Part shown: positions 1 through 8,177 of the stretch, in pieces | Layout of the letters: each line of letters starts with the position of its first letter | How positions within the stretch are numbered: position 1 is the first letter of the stretch | Assembly (NCBI GenBank): GCA_016180805.1 | Contig: JACPAM010000032.1 | Location: 1 to 37,452 of the forward strand | Reading direction: 5' to 3' | Source of the DNA: Deltaproteobacteria bacterium | GTDB taxonomy: Bacteria > Desulfobacterota > Binatia > UBA9968 | DNA: 37,452 nt | Made by a program: the position numbers and the translations under genes | Notes under the pieces: model-generated | The model's database searches: none | Told to the model about the DNA's origin: nothing | The model's input: only the letters and a program-made list of their open reading frames with translations

Positions 1-703
1 ATTTGAGGGTGCTAGAGTACGGAGAGGGACCGCGTAGCTCCAGCCCCTCGTTCAAAGGACTCGAAGCAGCGATGGGTTCGACAAAGTCGAAACGATGAGC
101 ACCGATGTGGAAGTGAACACCTTTGGCCTGTAGATCGTCACGCTTAATCTCCGTTCCATCGTAGCCGAGAACGCTTTTGTACCAATGGCGGACTGTAGGC
201 AGATCATCCACCGCAACCGTTACGGTGCCGATGCCCGTCGTCCCGTTTTCGTGATCGAATTTCTGCGGGACCCGCTCTTCTCTCGGGGTCACGTCCTGGA
301 TCAGAAACGGCGCTACGCCTCTGTGGCCCGCCTGTGCCAGAGAGAGAACCCACTTAAGCTCGTAGCCATCCGGCCTGCTGCGCGACCATGGAACCGGGTC
401 GGCTATGTTGACGCCCGCGCTTCGGAGTTTCCGCGTATCGCCCGCCAGGTCATCAGTTACCATGCAGAAATCAACGAGGCCTTCGCCTTTCTGCAGCGGC
501 TTCCACCAGCGATGATCGGGGCTGGGTCTGTAGAAAGAGATCACCTCGATATACGAGCCGTCTGAGAACGAGATGAGCGCGTTGTGGCTTCCAACGGGAT
601 GTCTTCCTCCCGGTATGACCGTGAAGCCCAGCTTTTCGTAGTCCTTCGCCGCCTCTTCAAGATCACGGACAACGATGACGATGTGGTCTATCCCTTTAAG
701 CAT
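1..703 (-). CDS. Glyoxalase-like (VOC fold) protein, C-terminus cut by window edge
   Basis: Reading the minus strand from the ATG at 701-703 gives an open frame of 234 codons that runs off the left edge without a stop. The N-terminus reads MLKGIDHIVIVVRDLEEAAK, the typical first beta-strand and helix of a vicinal-oxygen-chelate module. A second module begins near residue 155 (GTVTVAVDDLPTVRHWYKSV), so the protein has two paired betaalphabetabetabeta units, like the Glyoxalase_3 / glyoxalase-like proteins. The first-strand His of module one (His7) is present; the equivalent position in module two is not His, so the metal site may be incomplete. Substrate unknown. No strong ribosome site is visible upstream; an inverted repeat TTGGT-CA-ACCAA lies at 743-754 in its leader. 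It may share a function with the LLM oxidoreductase on the same strand, but about 270 bp including a repeat separates them. Confidence 0.8.
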   Translation of the reverse strand, partial: MLKGIDHIVIVVRDLEEAAKDYEKLGFTVIPGGRHPVGSHNALISFSDGSYIEVISFYRPSPDHRWWKPLQKGEGLVDFCMVTDDLAGDTRKLRSAGVNIADPVPWSRSRPDGYELKWVLSLAQAGHRGVAPFLIQDVTPREERVPQKFDHENGTTGIGTVTVAVDDLPTVRHWYKSVLGYDGTEIKRDDLQAKGVHFHIGAHRFDFVEPIAASSPLNEGLELRGPSPYSSTLK

Positions 704-816
704 GCCAGAAGATTATTGGAGCTAACCCCTTGTATATCTCCCTTGGTCAACCAAAATGGTGATTTACAAACAAAGAGGCCGGGACACATCGATCACCCCT
801 GGTCGCCAAGAGTCCG

Positions 817-960
817 CGACCGAGGAGGAGCGCGAGCGAGGCTGCGGACGTCCGATTACAAACGGTACGGTTCATCGCACCAACCCAGCGGCCGCAGCCG
901 AGAGCGCGCTTCCCGAGGGAGCACAGGCCATCGGATAACTCGGCACCCGAGGAGCATTCG
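817..960 (-). repeat. Dispersed 3'-flank repeat, copy A
   Basis: One of four related copies in the window (others near 4036, 21259 and 27235). On the minus strand it opens with the box GCTCCTCGGGTGCCGAG, followed by the CTCCCTCGGGAAGCGCGCTC box and the perfect 10-bp palindrome CGGACGTCCG (845-854). It starts about 15 bp past the stop codon of the LLM oxidoreductase gene and reads in that gene's sense direction. The rest of the 704-972 spacer shows no gene. Open frames across this stretch are a by-product of its GC-rich composition. Confidence 0.8.
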
Positions 961-972
961 AGGGAACCCGCA

Positions 973-1977
973 CTAGGCAGCGAACGCCGGCGCAACCTCC
1001 GTGAGGAAGCGCTTGAGCTGTCCTTGCTGATCCCACGAGGCCATGCGCAGGGCGATGTGATCCAGCCCCGCGTCGAAATAGGCCTTGAGCTCTTCGATGC
1101 ACCGCTTCGAGCTTCCCGCGGTGGTAAACCCCTCCACGAATGCAGGGCTGAAATTGAACGTGTAGTACTTGTCCAGGAATGCCTTGCTTTCTTTGAGCGC
1201 AGCGTCCCGGTCCTCGTTGATATTGAGGTTATGGTAGAGGGAGCTTCCGATCGTCGAAGGGTCGCGCCCTTCCTCTTTCGCCATCACGCGGATGCGGCTC
1301 CACTGATCGCGGAACTGGTCCGGACCGACCTTGTTGGTCATCCAGCCGTCGGCGTAGCGCGCCACGCGGCGCAGGCTCCGCTCGACGGTCGGCGTGGGAG
1401 CGCTCGCGCCATCCTTCCACGTAAGCCCAGTTGGATTGCTGGCGATCCAGATGGGAACGGGCTGCTGCACGGGGCGAGGCTGCAGCGTCACTTTCTCGAA
1501 CTGGTAGAACTCTCCCTGGTGCGAGGCATTCTCCTGGCTGAAGAGCTTGCGCAAAATGACGATTCCTTCTTCCATGCGTCGCACGCGCTCGTTTGCTTTG
1601 ATTCCCATCACCGCGTGCTCGAGCGCCTGTGCCGGGCTCTGCTCGTTCGGGCCGCCGAGGCAGACCGCGAGCCAGGCGCGCCCATTGGAGATTACATCCA
1701 GGCTTGACCATTGTTGAGCGAAGAGAACGGGGTGACGATGCACAAAGGTCGCCATGCAGCCGACCGCGAGCTTGACCTTGTTCGTAACGGCAGCCAACGC
1801 GGAGAGAAGCGTCACAGACTCAAGGCGGGGCTTAGCCAGCAGGCTATCCCCGACCCAGACGGCCTCGAAGGCTCCCGATTCCTCGGCTTGCTCCGCCATG
1901 CGTAAAAGGTCCGCAGCTTTGATGACACCGATGATCACGGCACGATTCGCCAAAGTAAATCCGAAACTTCGCTTCAT
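973..1977 (-). CDS. LLM class flavin-dependent oxidoreductase (luciferase-like monooxygenase)
   Basis: This 334-residue protein has the bacterial luciferase-like TIM-barrel pattern: an N-terminal strand FGFTLANRAV, then AEQAEESGAFEAVWVGDSLL, a mid-region GRAWLAVCLG, then ERVRRMEEGIVILRKLFSQE and PVPIWIASNP. These are hallmarks of F420- or FMN-dependent LLM enzymes. Family members oxidise small substrates with reduced flavin or F420; the substrate cannot be told from sequence. The ATG at 1975-1977 is preceded by GAGGAAACC, a good ribosome site. Length is normal (320-360 for the family), with no signal peptide, so it is cytoplasmic. It shares strand with the glyoxalase-like gene beyond repeat copy A. 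Confidence 0.88.
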   Translation of the reverse strand: MKRSFGFTLANRAVIIGVIKAADLLRMAEQAEESGAFEAVWVGDSLLAKPRLESVTLLSALAAVTNKVKLAVGCMATFVHRHPVLFAQQWSSLDVISNGRAWLAVCLGGPNEQSPAQALEHAVMGIKANERVRRMEEGIVILRKLFSQENASHQGEFYQFEKVTLQPRPVQQPVPIWIASNPTGLTWKDGASAPTPTVERSLRRVARYADGWMTNKVGPDQFRDQWSRIRVMAKEEGRDPSTIGSSLYHNLNINEDRDAALKESKAFLDKYYTFNFSPAFVEGFTTAGSSKRCIEELKAYFDAGLDHIALRMASWDQQGQLKRFLTEVAPAFAA

Positions 1978-2304
1978 GGTTTCCTCGGATGTCGCCCTAC
2001 GCTATGACAACCGGTCCCCGGTTTCAAGCCTGCGGGAAGACACCAGGGAACAGAGAAGGACCGCCCTATCCCTCCGCTTCAGTGTCTCCTCGTCGGGAAG
2101 TCTTTTCTGCTCGCCTCGGGCAGCATCGAAACTCGCCCGCTCAAAGTGTGACACGGTAGACGGAGCGGGCTCAAACATCGATGCTGCTTGTCCTCGGCTT
2201 CGCAGAGACTTCCAACGACTCGGCGCCAATCTTCGCTCCGAGACAGGGCAGTCCTCCCTCCGCAGCACAATTTCTTACGCCTGAGTGTTGGTTCCTGTCC
2301 TTGA
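1978..2304. other. Spacer without recognisable gene
   Basis: This stretch lies between the divergent LLM gene and the plus-strand remnant that begins after the TGA at 2302-2304. Short open frames exist on both strands but none shows a ribosome site, a family motif or a sensible start. No terminator or repeat was recognised in it. Confidence 0.5.
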
Positions 2305-2466
2305 CAGCCGGGGGTAGGGGCATCTATTAATGGCGGTGCTTATGGTGATCAAGCAAGCGATGCTCGGACATATTGCCCTTCCATCAGCTTTCTTGATCCC
2401 GACGGGAACCGGGTCGAGGTGGCTTGCAACCGTCACAAGTTTGGTTACAAAGCTCGGCGCCGTTGA
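2305..2466 (+). pseudogene. Remnant of a glyoxalase/VOC dioxygenase (C-terminal end only)
   Basis: A 53-codon frame closed at both ends by stops (TGA 2302-2304 and TGA 2464-2466) has no start codon of its own. It contains SISFLDPDGNRVEV, the signature of the last strands of VOC-fold dioxygenases and bleomycin-resistance-type proteins (usually [SI]xFxDPDGNxIEL, where the terminal Glu is a metal ligand). A tail HKFGYKARRR follows. The N-terminal two thirds of such a protein are not found upstream, so this looks like a 5'-deleted fossil gene. It ends 24 bp before the NMT1-like binding protein and its ribosome site. Confidence 0.6.
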
Positions 2467-2490
2467 AGCGCCGGGCGGAGGCAAAAAGAT

Positions 2491-3456
2491 ATGAAGAGTA
2501 GATGCCTCGTCCTCATGTTTGCGGCGATCGTACTTCTTTCCCCAAGGGCGTGGGCGTTGGACCGGATCCACATTTCCCACAGCGCGATCAGCGGCTCTCA
2601 GGCGATTCTATGGGTGACGCACGATGCGGGCTTTTTCCGCAAACACAATCTCGATCCGCAGATCGTTTACATCACTGCCGGTCCCCCCAACATTGCGGCG
2701 CTGGTTTCGGGCGATGTTCAGTTTACGATTTTCGCCGGGCCCGCCTCGATTGCCGCTACCCTCGAGGGGGGCTTTATCAACACCTTGGAGCATTCTTTTT
2801 TTACGGCTGGCGGGATCCGCCGGCCGGCGGATCTCAAAGGAAAGAGAATCGGCGTTGCCCGTCCCGGCTCGACGGACGACTATGGGGCCAGGGTCGCCTT
2901 GCAGAGGTGGGGCCTGCAAGCTGACAAAGAGGTCGCGTTGCTGGCCGTTGGTGGCCAGCCGTCGAGATTTGCTGCGCTGCAATCCGGACGGGTAGATGCG
3001 ACTTTGCTCCAGCCACCCCTTACGGTGGCTGCCAGGCAGGCCGGGTTTAACGAGCTCGCCCCCCTGGCGGACCTCGGGCTCGACTACGTGGGGACGTGCT
3101 TGGTAACCACTCGGGCGCTTATTCAGAAAAACGAAAACCTGGTCCGTCGGCTGGTGATGGCTTTCGTCGAAGGGATTCATTTCTACAAGACGCAGAAAGA
3201 GGCGAGCCTGCGCTCCATCAGCAAGTTCACCAAGCTCAAGGACGCGAGGGCGCTCGAAGAGGCGTATAACGCGTATGCGATCAAGTTCATGTCCAGGGTT
3301 CCTTATCCGACGCTAAAAGGCGTGGAAGCGATTCTGGAAGACTTCGGCAAAAAAAATCCCAAGGCTCGTGGGGCCGATCCTGCGGCCTTCATCGAGCCGC
3401 GCTTCCTCAAGGAGCTGGAAGCGAGCGGATTCGTCGCGCAGCTTTACGGCAAATAA
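2491..3456 (+). CDS. ABC transporter substrate-binding protein, NMT1/THI5/SsuA-like
   Basis: A 321-residue exported protein. The signal peptide covers residues 1-23 (MKSRCLV..., hydrophobic core, ending AWA). The mature part begins with a beta-strand and AILWVTHDAGFFRKHNLD, the typical opening of NMT1/THI5-like periplasmic binding proteins (taurine, nitrate, pyrimidine and related uptake systems). It continues with LVSGDVQFTIF and the hinge RRPADLKGKRIGVARPGSTD. A good GGAGG ribosome site lies about 10 bp before the ATG. No permease or ATPase gene is adjacent, so it is an orphan receptor. The downstream dioxygenase gene begins 6 bp after its stop, implying co-transcription. The ligand may be an aromatic or pyridine compound by association, but that is inference. 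Confidence 0.85.
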   Translation: MKSRCLVLMFAAIVLLSPRAWALDRIHISHSAISGSQAILWVTHDAGFFRKHNLDPQIVYITAGPPNIAALVSGDVQFTIFAGPASIAATLEGGFINTLEHSFFTAGGIRRPADLKGKRIGVARPGSTDDYGARVALQRWGLQADKEVALLAVGGQPSRFAALQSGRVDATLLQPPLTVAARQAGFNELAPLADLGLDYVGTCLVTTRALIQKNENLVRRLVMAFVEGIHFYKTQKEASLRSISKFTKLKDARALEEAYNAYAIKFMSRVPYPTLKGVEAILEDFGKKNPKARGADPAAFIEPRFLKELEASGFVAQLYGK

Positions 3457-3462
3457 GTTCTG

Positions 3463-4023
3463 ATGGCGCCGCTAATTTCAACCTATCATTTGAAGCGTTG
3501 GATCGAAGAGAACAAAGAGCTTTTTGATCCCCCGTACAAGACCAACCGGCTCATCGTCCATCACCAAGACTTTATGGTGATGGTTCTGCGCGGGCCGAAC
3601 GCACGCATGGACTTTCACATCGAGCCTGGCGACGAGTTCTTCTATCAGATCCAGGGCGATATGGAGCTTCACCTCAAGCCTGCCATTGAACCGCGGCAGG
3701 CGGTCAGGATCCAGGAGGGGGAAATTTTTCTCTGCCCCGCCGGGATTGCGCATTCGCCCAGGCGCGGAGAAAACACCTGGGGGTTGGTGATCGAGCGAAA
3801 ACGGAGGCCAGAGGAGAAAGAGAAGTTCGTCTGGTTCTGTGAACAGTGCGATGCTGAGGTGCTCTCCCGCGAAGTCGTTCAGGGAAACATTGCGGCCCAG
3901 GTGTCTGAGATTTATGCCGCTTTCAACGCGGACGAGCGCCTTCGGACCTGTAAACGCTGCGGCTACGTGTTTCCCACCACGCCGATGGCCGAGCGCCTCG
4001 GGTTCCTCGAAGGCAAAAGGTAG
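3463..4023 (+). CDS. nbaC: 3-hydroxyanthranilate 3,4-dioxygenase
   Basis: This 186-residue cupin-fold enzyme opens the ring of 3-hydroxyanthranilate to 2-amino-3-carboxymuconate semialdehyde in tryptophan/kynurenine or 2-nitrobenzoate breakdown. The catalytic iron ligands of the family are present: His52 and Glu58 (DFHIEPGDEFFYQ) and His97 (IAHSPRR). The substrate-binding residues Arg48, Arg100 and Glu111 also match. The bacterial-type rubredoxin-like second iron site is complete: Cys126-x2-Cys129 and Cys163-x2-Cys166. Length agrees with bacterial members (about 175-190). It follows the binding-protein gene by 6 bp with no obvious ribosome site of its own, so it is probably translationally coupled. 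An amidohydrolase resembling the next pathway enzyme (ACMSD) lies about 1.3 kb downstream. Confidence 0.92.
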   Translation: MAPLISTYHLKRWIEENKELFDPPYKTNRLIVHHQDFMVMVLRGPNARMDFHIEPGDEFFYQIQGDMELHLKPAIEPRQAVRIQEGEIFLCPAGIAHSPRRGENTWGLVIERKRRPEEKEKFVWFCEQCDAEVLSREVVQGNIAAQVSEIYAAFNADERLRTCKRCGYVFPTTPMAERLGFLEGKR

Positions 4024-4035
4024 GCCGCCGCCGAT

Positions 4036-4200
4036 CGACTAAGCTCCCTCGGGGAGCACATCAGAGGCCTTCGACGGGACATCTGAAAGCTCCTCGGGGG
4101 CCGAGTTATCAGGCCGCGGCCGATGGAGTCAAACTTCATGAACCATTCCCGCGTCCACAGCCTCGCTCGCGCTCCCTTCGGTCGCCGGTCGGTCGCGGAC
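4036..4200 (+). repeat. Dispersed 3'-flank repeat, copy B (internally deleted)
   Basis: This copy follows the dioxygenase stop codon and reads in its sense direction. It carries an AAGCTCCCTCGGGGAGC hairpin box (from 4040), then the main box GCTCCTCGGGGGCCGAG (from 4089) with CTCGG-GGG-CCGAG stem-loop potential, and ends in CAGCCTCGCTCGCGCTCCC. Compared with copies C and D the middle segment is lost or rearranged, and the CGGACGTCCG palindrome has decayed. The rest of the 4024-4331 spacer contains no gene. Confidence 0.75.
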
Positions 4201-4331
4201 AAGCGGACAAGCAGGTCGGTGGGAAGCAAAGGGAGTCGCGAAGCCCCTAAATCTTGGATGCAAACGCTTCATTCCGTGTGATTGACTGGTACAGGCTTTT
4301 ATTATAGGCGTTGGGAGGAAAAGGAGCGGCT

Positions 4332-5303
4332 GTGGCTCAAAAATCGATTCTTGTTACGGGAGGTAGCGGGCTAGTCGGCGCGTACGTAATCGGAATGCTC
4401 CTCGAAAAGGGGGAGCGCCCCGTCGTCTATGACGTAGCGGTAAACGAGAGATTGTTTTATGCGCTGGGCATCGACGTGAAGTCGTTCGGCTTTGTTCGCG
4501 GCGATATCCTCGATTTACCTGGTATCATTTCCGCTATCCGGGAATATGAGGTCGACCGCGTGGTTCATCTGGCGGCCTTCTTGGGTGAGGAAGTCCAGCG
4601 ACGCCCGTACAGTGGGGTTCGGTTGAACCTCATGGGCACGGTCAACGTTCTCGAAGCCGCCCGCTTGGAAAAGGTCCCCCGGGTCGTTTTCCCAAGCTCG
4701 GGGACCGTCTTTTTAGGCTCTTTAGGCGAGGGCTTAAAGAAAATTGACGAAGAGATCCCGCTCAACCCTCCGTCGGTTTACGCGGCGACCAAGGCGGGCT
4801 CCGAATTCCTGGGGCGGGCCTATGCGCAGCGCTTCGGCTTTGAATTTATCTGCGTCCGCTACGTGGGCGGGCTTTACGGCCCCTCCCCGGTGGCTTTGAA
4901 AGCCACCCGCGAGCAGGCCATTCAAGAGATGATCCGAGCGGCCCTGAAAGGCGAGCCTGCCAACATCCGGTGGCCTTACGGTCCGGCAGAAATTCTTTAC
5001 GGCAAGGACGCGGCGAAGGGGACGGTCCTGGCCGTTCTCAAGGAGAAAGTGAAAGACAAGCTCTTCCACATCGGAAACGGAGAGCTGGTTGGGGGGGATG
5101 AGATCCTCAGCGCATTGAAAAAGCAGTTCCCCGAGGCGAAGGTTACGCTTGCAAAAGGGGACAAGCCCATGCCTTACCCTGAGGCGAGGATAGCGAGCGA
5201 TTTCTCCCGCGCCCGGGAGCAGCTCGGCTACGAACCCGATTATCCGTTAGACAAAGCGATCGCGGACTACGCAGCGACGTTGAAACAGATCGAAGGCCTT
5301 TGA
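4332..5303 (+). CDS. NAD-dependent epimerase/dehydratase (extended SDR)
   Basis: A 323-residue extended short-chain dehydrogenase of the sugar epimerase type. The nucleotide-binding glycine motif TGGSGLVG is at residues 9-16, and Asp35 (VVYDVAV) is placed to bind the NAD ribose. The catalytic set is Ser122/Ser123 (PSSGTV), Tyr150 and Lys154 (VYAATK). I start it at the GTG at 4332, which has AAGGAG 6 bp upstream, rather than an in-frame TTG at 4311 that lies before this site. The real substrate is unknown; many close relatives are found next to catabolic genes and act on non-sugar substrates. The gap to the following amidohydrolase is 24 bp, so both are likely in one operon. Confidence 0.87.
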   Translation: MAQKSILVTGGSGLVGAYVIGMLLEKGERPVVYDVAVNERLFYALGIDVKSFGFVRGDILDLPGIISAIREYEVDRVVHLAAFLGEEVQRRPYSGVRLNLMGTVNVLEAARLEKVPRVVFPSSGTVFLGSLGEGLKKIDEEIPLNPPSVYAATKAGSEFLGRAYAQRFGFEFICVRYVGGLYGPSPVALKATREQAIQEMIRAALKGEPANIRWPYGPAEILYGKDAAKGTVLAVLKEKVKDKLFHIGNGELVGGDEILSALKKQFPEAKVTLAKGDKPMPYPEARIASDFSRAREQLGYEPDYPLDKAIADYAATLKQIEGL

Positions 5304-5327
5304 GCCTTTAGAAAGGGAAAAATCACC

Positions 5328-6395
5328 ATGAGGATTATCGACGCGGACGGACACGTCAATGATTACGCGGGAGGAGAGGATCTGGCGAAGTTCATGCCCC
5401 AAAGTAACCGCACTTCCGCGATCTTCCCAGCACTCGACCATCTCCACTTCCAGTATCTGAGAAAGCACAATGATCCGATGGGGAACCCGGACGCCAGAGC
5501 CTGGAATGAATTCCTGGAAAAAAGCGGGATCGAGTGCACCGTGGTTTATCCGAGCTATGGCTTGTCCGTCGGCCGAATCGTCGACAGCGAGTGGGCCATC
5601 GCCGCCTGCCGCGCCTACAACAACTGGCTCTACGAGAAATTTGTCAACTCCAGTCCCAAGATTAAAGGCATGGCTCTCATTCCGATTCAGGATGTGGATG
5701 CCGCTTGTGCCGAGCTCAGCCGGGCGGTCAAGGATCTGGGCATGTGCGGCGCCATGCTTCCCTCCAACGGGGAAGGGATCAAGGGCCACCTTGGCGCCAG
5801 GGCTTACTGGTCGGTTTACGAGGAAGCCGAAAAGCTCGATTGCTGCCTCGCGGTCCACGGCGGCTGCCACCATCATTTCGGAATGGACACTTTCAGCACC
5901 TACTATCCGATTCACGCCCTCGGCCACCCGTTCGGCATCATGGTCCAAGCCGCGGGGATGCTGGCCCACGGAATATTCGACCGCTTCCCGAAGCTCAGGG
6001 TCGCCTTTCTCGAGGGAGGCGCGACCTGGGTGCCTTTCTTCATGGACAGGATCGACCGATCCTATAATCGAGCCCACTTCCAGGTCGATCTCCGGGGAGA
6101 GCTTCTGCTTGGGCCCCGACCGGACGAGAAGGCGAGCGATTACTTCAGGCGGCACATCCGCGAGGGGCGAATTTTTGTCGGTTTCGACTGCGACGACAGC
6201 GGTCTCGGTTTTGCCGTGCAGAAGGCTGGCCGAGATCCATTCCTCTTTGCCAGCGACTTTCCGCACGAGATCTTCGATGCGGCCACCTGCCGCCACGAAA
6301 TCGACGAGCTGTTGAGCCGCGAGGATCTCACGCAAAAGGACAAGGAGGCGGTGCTCGGTGGTAACGCGATCCGCCTGTACGGCTTAGGGGCATAA
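5328..6395 (+). CDS. Amidohydrolase_2 family metal-dependent hydrolase, ACMSD-like
   Basis: A 355-residue TIM-barrel hydrolase of the amidohydrolase_2 (ACMSD / 5-carboxyvanillate decarboxylase) group. The N-terminal metal motif is DADGHVND (residues 5-12), where the first His of the usual HxH is Asp, as in many members of this subgroup. HGGCHHHFG supplies the strand-5 histidine, GHPFG the strand-6 histidine, and ASDFPHE the conserved C-terminal Asp. Known members are decarboxylases or hydrolases of aromatic or muconate acids. An AAAGGGA ribosome site precedes the ATG. Because a 3-hydroxyanthranilate dioxygenase is encoded just upstream, a role on aminocarboxymuconate semialdehyde is attractive but unproven. 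Confidence 0.85.
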   Translation: MRIIDADGHVNDYAGGEDLAKFMPQSNRTSAIFPALDHLHFQYLRKHNDPMGNPDARAWNEFLEKSGIECTVVYPSYGLSVGRIVDSEWAIAACRAYNNWLYEKFVNSSPKIKGMALIPIQDVDAACAELSRAVKDLGMCGAMLPSNGEGIKGHLGARAYWSVYEEAEKLDCCLAVHGGCHHHFGMDTFSTYYPIHALGHPFGIMVQAAGMLAHGIFDRFPKLRVAFLEGGATWVPFFMDRIDRSYNRAHFQVDLRGELLLGPRPDEKASDYFRRHIREGRIFVGFDCDDSGLGFAVQKAGRDPFLFASDFPHEIFDAATCRHEIDELLSREDLTQKDKEAVLGGNAIRLYGLGA

Positions 6396-6477
6396 GCGTG
6401 TCAGTCTCGCCCTCTGCTTCTTCAGGGAGATTATTCATTTGAAAAGATCATTACCATTGACTCCAGGGGGGTGTGTC

Positions 6478-7554
6478 ATGAAAAGGGCATGGACGGTGTG
6501 GTTTCTTTGCGCTGCTTTTGTGTTGGCTTGGTTTGGTCATGCAGCAGCCGCCTCGGCGGCCAAGCCCGCTTTCGATGAGAAGGCAGTGGCGGACTTCTAC
6601 CGGGGCAAGACGGTGCGCATTGGCGTAGGCTTTTCCGCCGGCGGAGGCTACGATGCCTATTCGCGCTTGATCGGCCGCCATCTGGGCAAGTACATACCGG
6701 GCGATCCCACGGTCATCGTGGAGAATATGCCTGGCGCGGGGAGCATCGTCCTGGCTAACCACGTCTACAACGCCGCACCCAAGGACGGGACCTTCATAGC
6801 CAACATTTCCGGTCCTATCATCCTGGAGCAGCTCTTCAACAATCCAGCCGTGCAGTTCGACATGGGGAAATTCCGGTATCTCGCCGTGCCGGTGAGCGAG
6901 ACCTATCTCATGATTGTCACCCGCAAGCCTAATGTCGGGAAGTTCGAGGAGATTCTCGGCCCGAAGGGGAAGCGAGTGGTCATCGGCGCCATTCCCGGAT
7001 CGACGGTGGAGCACGCGCCAGTCCTCGTGCGGGACGTGGTGGGCGCCAATATCAGGGTGGTCTCGGGGTACAAGGGGACCGCGGACGTGCGCATGGCCAT
7101 TGACAGCGGCGAGGTAGAGGGTTTCTTCAACACCTGGACTTCGGTGAAGATCACCTCGCTCGATAAAATCACAAGCGGCGAGTGGATTGTCCTTGCCCAG
7201 ATGGGCGATAAGCCCGTCCGGGATTTGCCTATCCAGAACGTCCCGACCATTCCGACGATCGCTAAGACCGAAGAGCAACGTCAGATCCTCAGCTTCGGGA
7301 CTAGCGTGCCGAACCAGTTTGGCAAGGTCTATGTGGTCGCGGCGGGCGTGCCTGCGGACCGGGCGGCAGCGCTGGAAGGGGCCTTTGCGAAGGTATTTGC
7401 AGATAAGGAGCTTCTAGCCGAGGCGCAGAAAGGGAGGCTGGAGATCGGACCGCTTTCGGCCGGGGAAATTGACAAGCTCATAGGGGAGTTTCTAGGGATG
7501 AGGCCCGAGGTTCGGGCTCAGCTCCACAAAGCGATGAAACCCGCCAAAAAATAG
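6478..7554 (+). CDS. Tripartite tricarboxylate transporter receptor (Bug/TctC family), orphan
   Basis: A 358-residue periplasmic receptor. The ATG at 6478 is preferred over an in-frame TTG at 6439 because it directly follows a GGGGGG ribosome site and begins the signal peptide MKRAWTVWFLCAAFVLAWFG. The mature part carries the Bug-family ligand loop (GVGFSAGGGYDAYSR) and ENMPGAGS, then the hinge VVIGAIPGSTVEHAP. Bug proteins bind carboxylates such as tricarboxylates, glutamate or aromatic acids and normally serve a TctA/TctB membrane pair. None is encoded here, so it either uses the pair at 17957-20043 or another locus. It is clearly related to the receptor at 31373-32407. Confidence 0.88.
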   Translation: MKRAWTVWFLCAAFVLAWFGHAAAASAAKPAFDEKAVADFYRGKTVRIGVGFSAGGGYDAYSRLIGRHLGKYIPGDPTVIVENMPGAGSIVLANHVYNAAPKDGTFIANISGPIILEQLFNNPAVQFDMGKFRYLAVPVSETYLMIVTRKPNVGKFEEILGPKGKRVVIGAIPGSTVEHAPVLVRDVVGANIRVVSGYKGTADVRMAIDSGEVEGFFNTWTSVKITSLDKITSGEWIVLAQMGDKPVRDLPIQNVPTIPTIAKTEEQRQILSFGTSVPNQFGKVYVVAAGVPADRAAALEGAFAKVFADKELLAEAQKGRLEIGPLSAGEIDKLIGEFLGMRPEVRAQLHKAMKPAKK

Positions 7555-7580
7555 GGCCGGTCTGCCAGTAATACAACCCC

Positions 7581-8177
7581 ATGGTCGTTGCGGTTGTCCT
7601 TGCGGCTGGTGAATCGCGCAGGATGGGGAGCCCAAAGGCATTGCTGCCCTTCGCCGGCGCGACCTTCCTTGAGCACATCGTCTCGTCTTTAGTGCAGACT
7701 AAAGTGGGAAAGATTATTGTCGTCTTGGGCCACCGTGCCGAAGAGATTCGCTCCAAGGTTGCCCACCTTCCCGTCACCTGGGTCGTCAATAACGACTATG
7801 CAAAGGGCCAGCTTTCTTCGTTGGTCGCCGCGGTCCGGCGCCTCGTGGAGGAGGGCGACTGGGAAGTTGACGGCATGTTGGTCCATCTTGTCGATCACCC
7901 CTTGATCAGTCCGGAGCTGGTCGACCAGATGATTGCGCGGTTTTACGAGTCTGGAAAGCTCATTGTGCTGCCGCGCCACAAAGGAAGGCGGGGTCATCCG
8001 GTGATCTTTTCAAAGGATCTGTTCGCGGAGCTCATGAGTGCGCCGCTGGAGCAAGGCGCCAAAGGAGTGGTTCACGCCCATTGGGCCGACACTCTGGAGG
8101 TGGAGACCGATGAAGCGGGGATCACCGCTGACATCGACACGCAAGATGAGTATCGGAAGCTCGTCGGGAGCGGATGA
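7581..8177 (+). CDS. MobA-like NTP transferase (MocA-type cytidylyltransferase candidate)
   Basis: A 198-residue nucleotidyltransferase of the NTP_transf_3 family. The nucleotide-binding signature LAAGESRRMGSPKALLPF covers residues 7-24, and the metal-binding Asp lies in LVHLVDHP. A GHPVIF segment, common in molybdenum cofactor cytidylyltransferases (MocA), follows. MocA joins CMP to molybdopterin for xanthine-dehydrogenase-type enzymes, and one such enzyme is encoded at 34100-37409 in this window, so the role fits, although the genes are far apart. Its stop abuts the ATG of the following gene (TGA-ATG), indicating translational coupling. Other nucleotide sugar or choline-phosphate cytidylyltransferase roles are possible. 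Confidence 0.8.
   Translation: MVVAVVLAAGESRRMGSPKALLPFAGATFLEHIVSSLVQTKVGKIIVVLGHRAEEIRSKVAHLPVTWVVNNDYAKGQLSSLVAAVRRLVEEGDWEVDGMLVHLVDHPLISPELVDQMIARFYESGKLIVLPRHKGRRGHPVIFSKDLFAELMSAPLEQGAKGVVHAHWADTLEVETDEAGITADIDTQDEYRKLVGSG

Noticed and set aside
584-995. Overlapping open frames on both strands between the glyoxalase-like and LLM genes
   Set aside because: They cross repeat copy A and the start of the antisense glyoxalase-like gene, have no ribosome site, and recur in other copies only because the repeat recurs.
2302-2304. TGA before the VOC remnant as another selenocysteine codon
   Set aside because: There is no open frame or conserved domain upstream of it and no redox motif around it.
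5247-6335. Long minus-strand open frame opposite the amidohydrolase
   Set aside because: It is antisense to a gene with clear family motifs and shows none of its own; long shadows are usual in GC-rich coding DNA.
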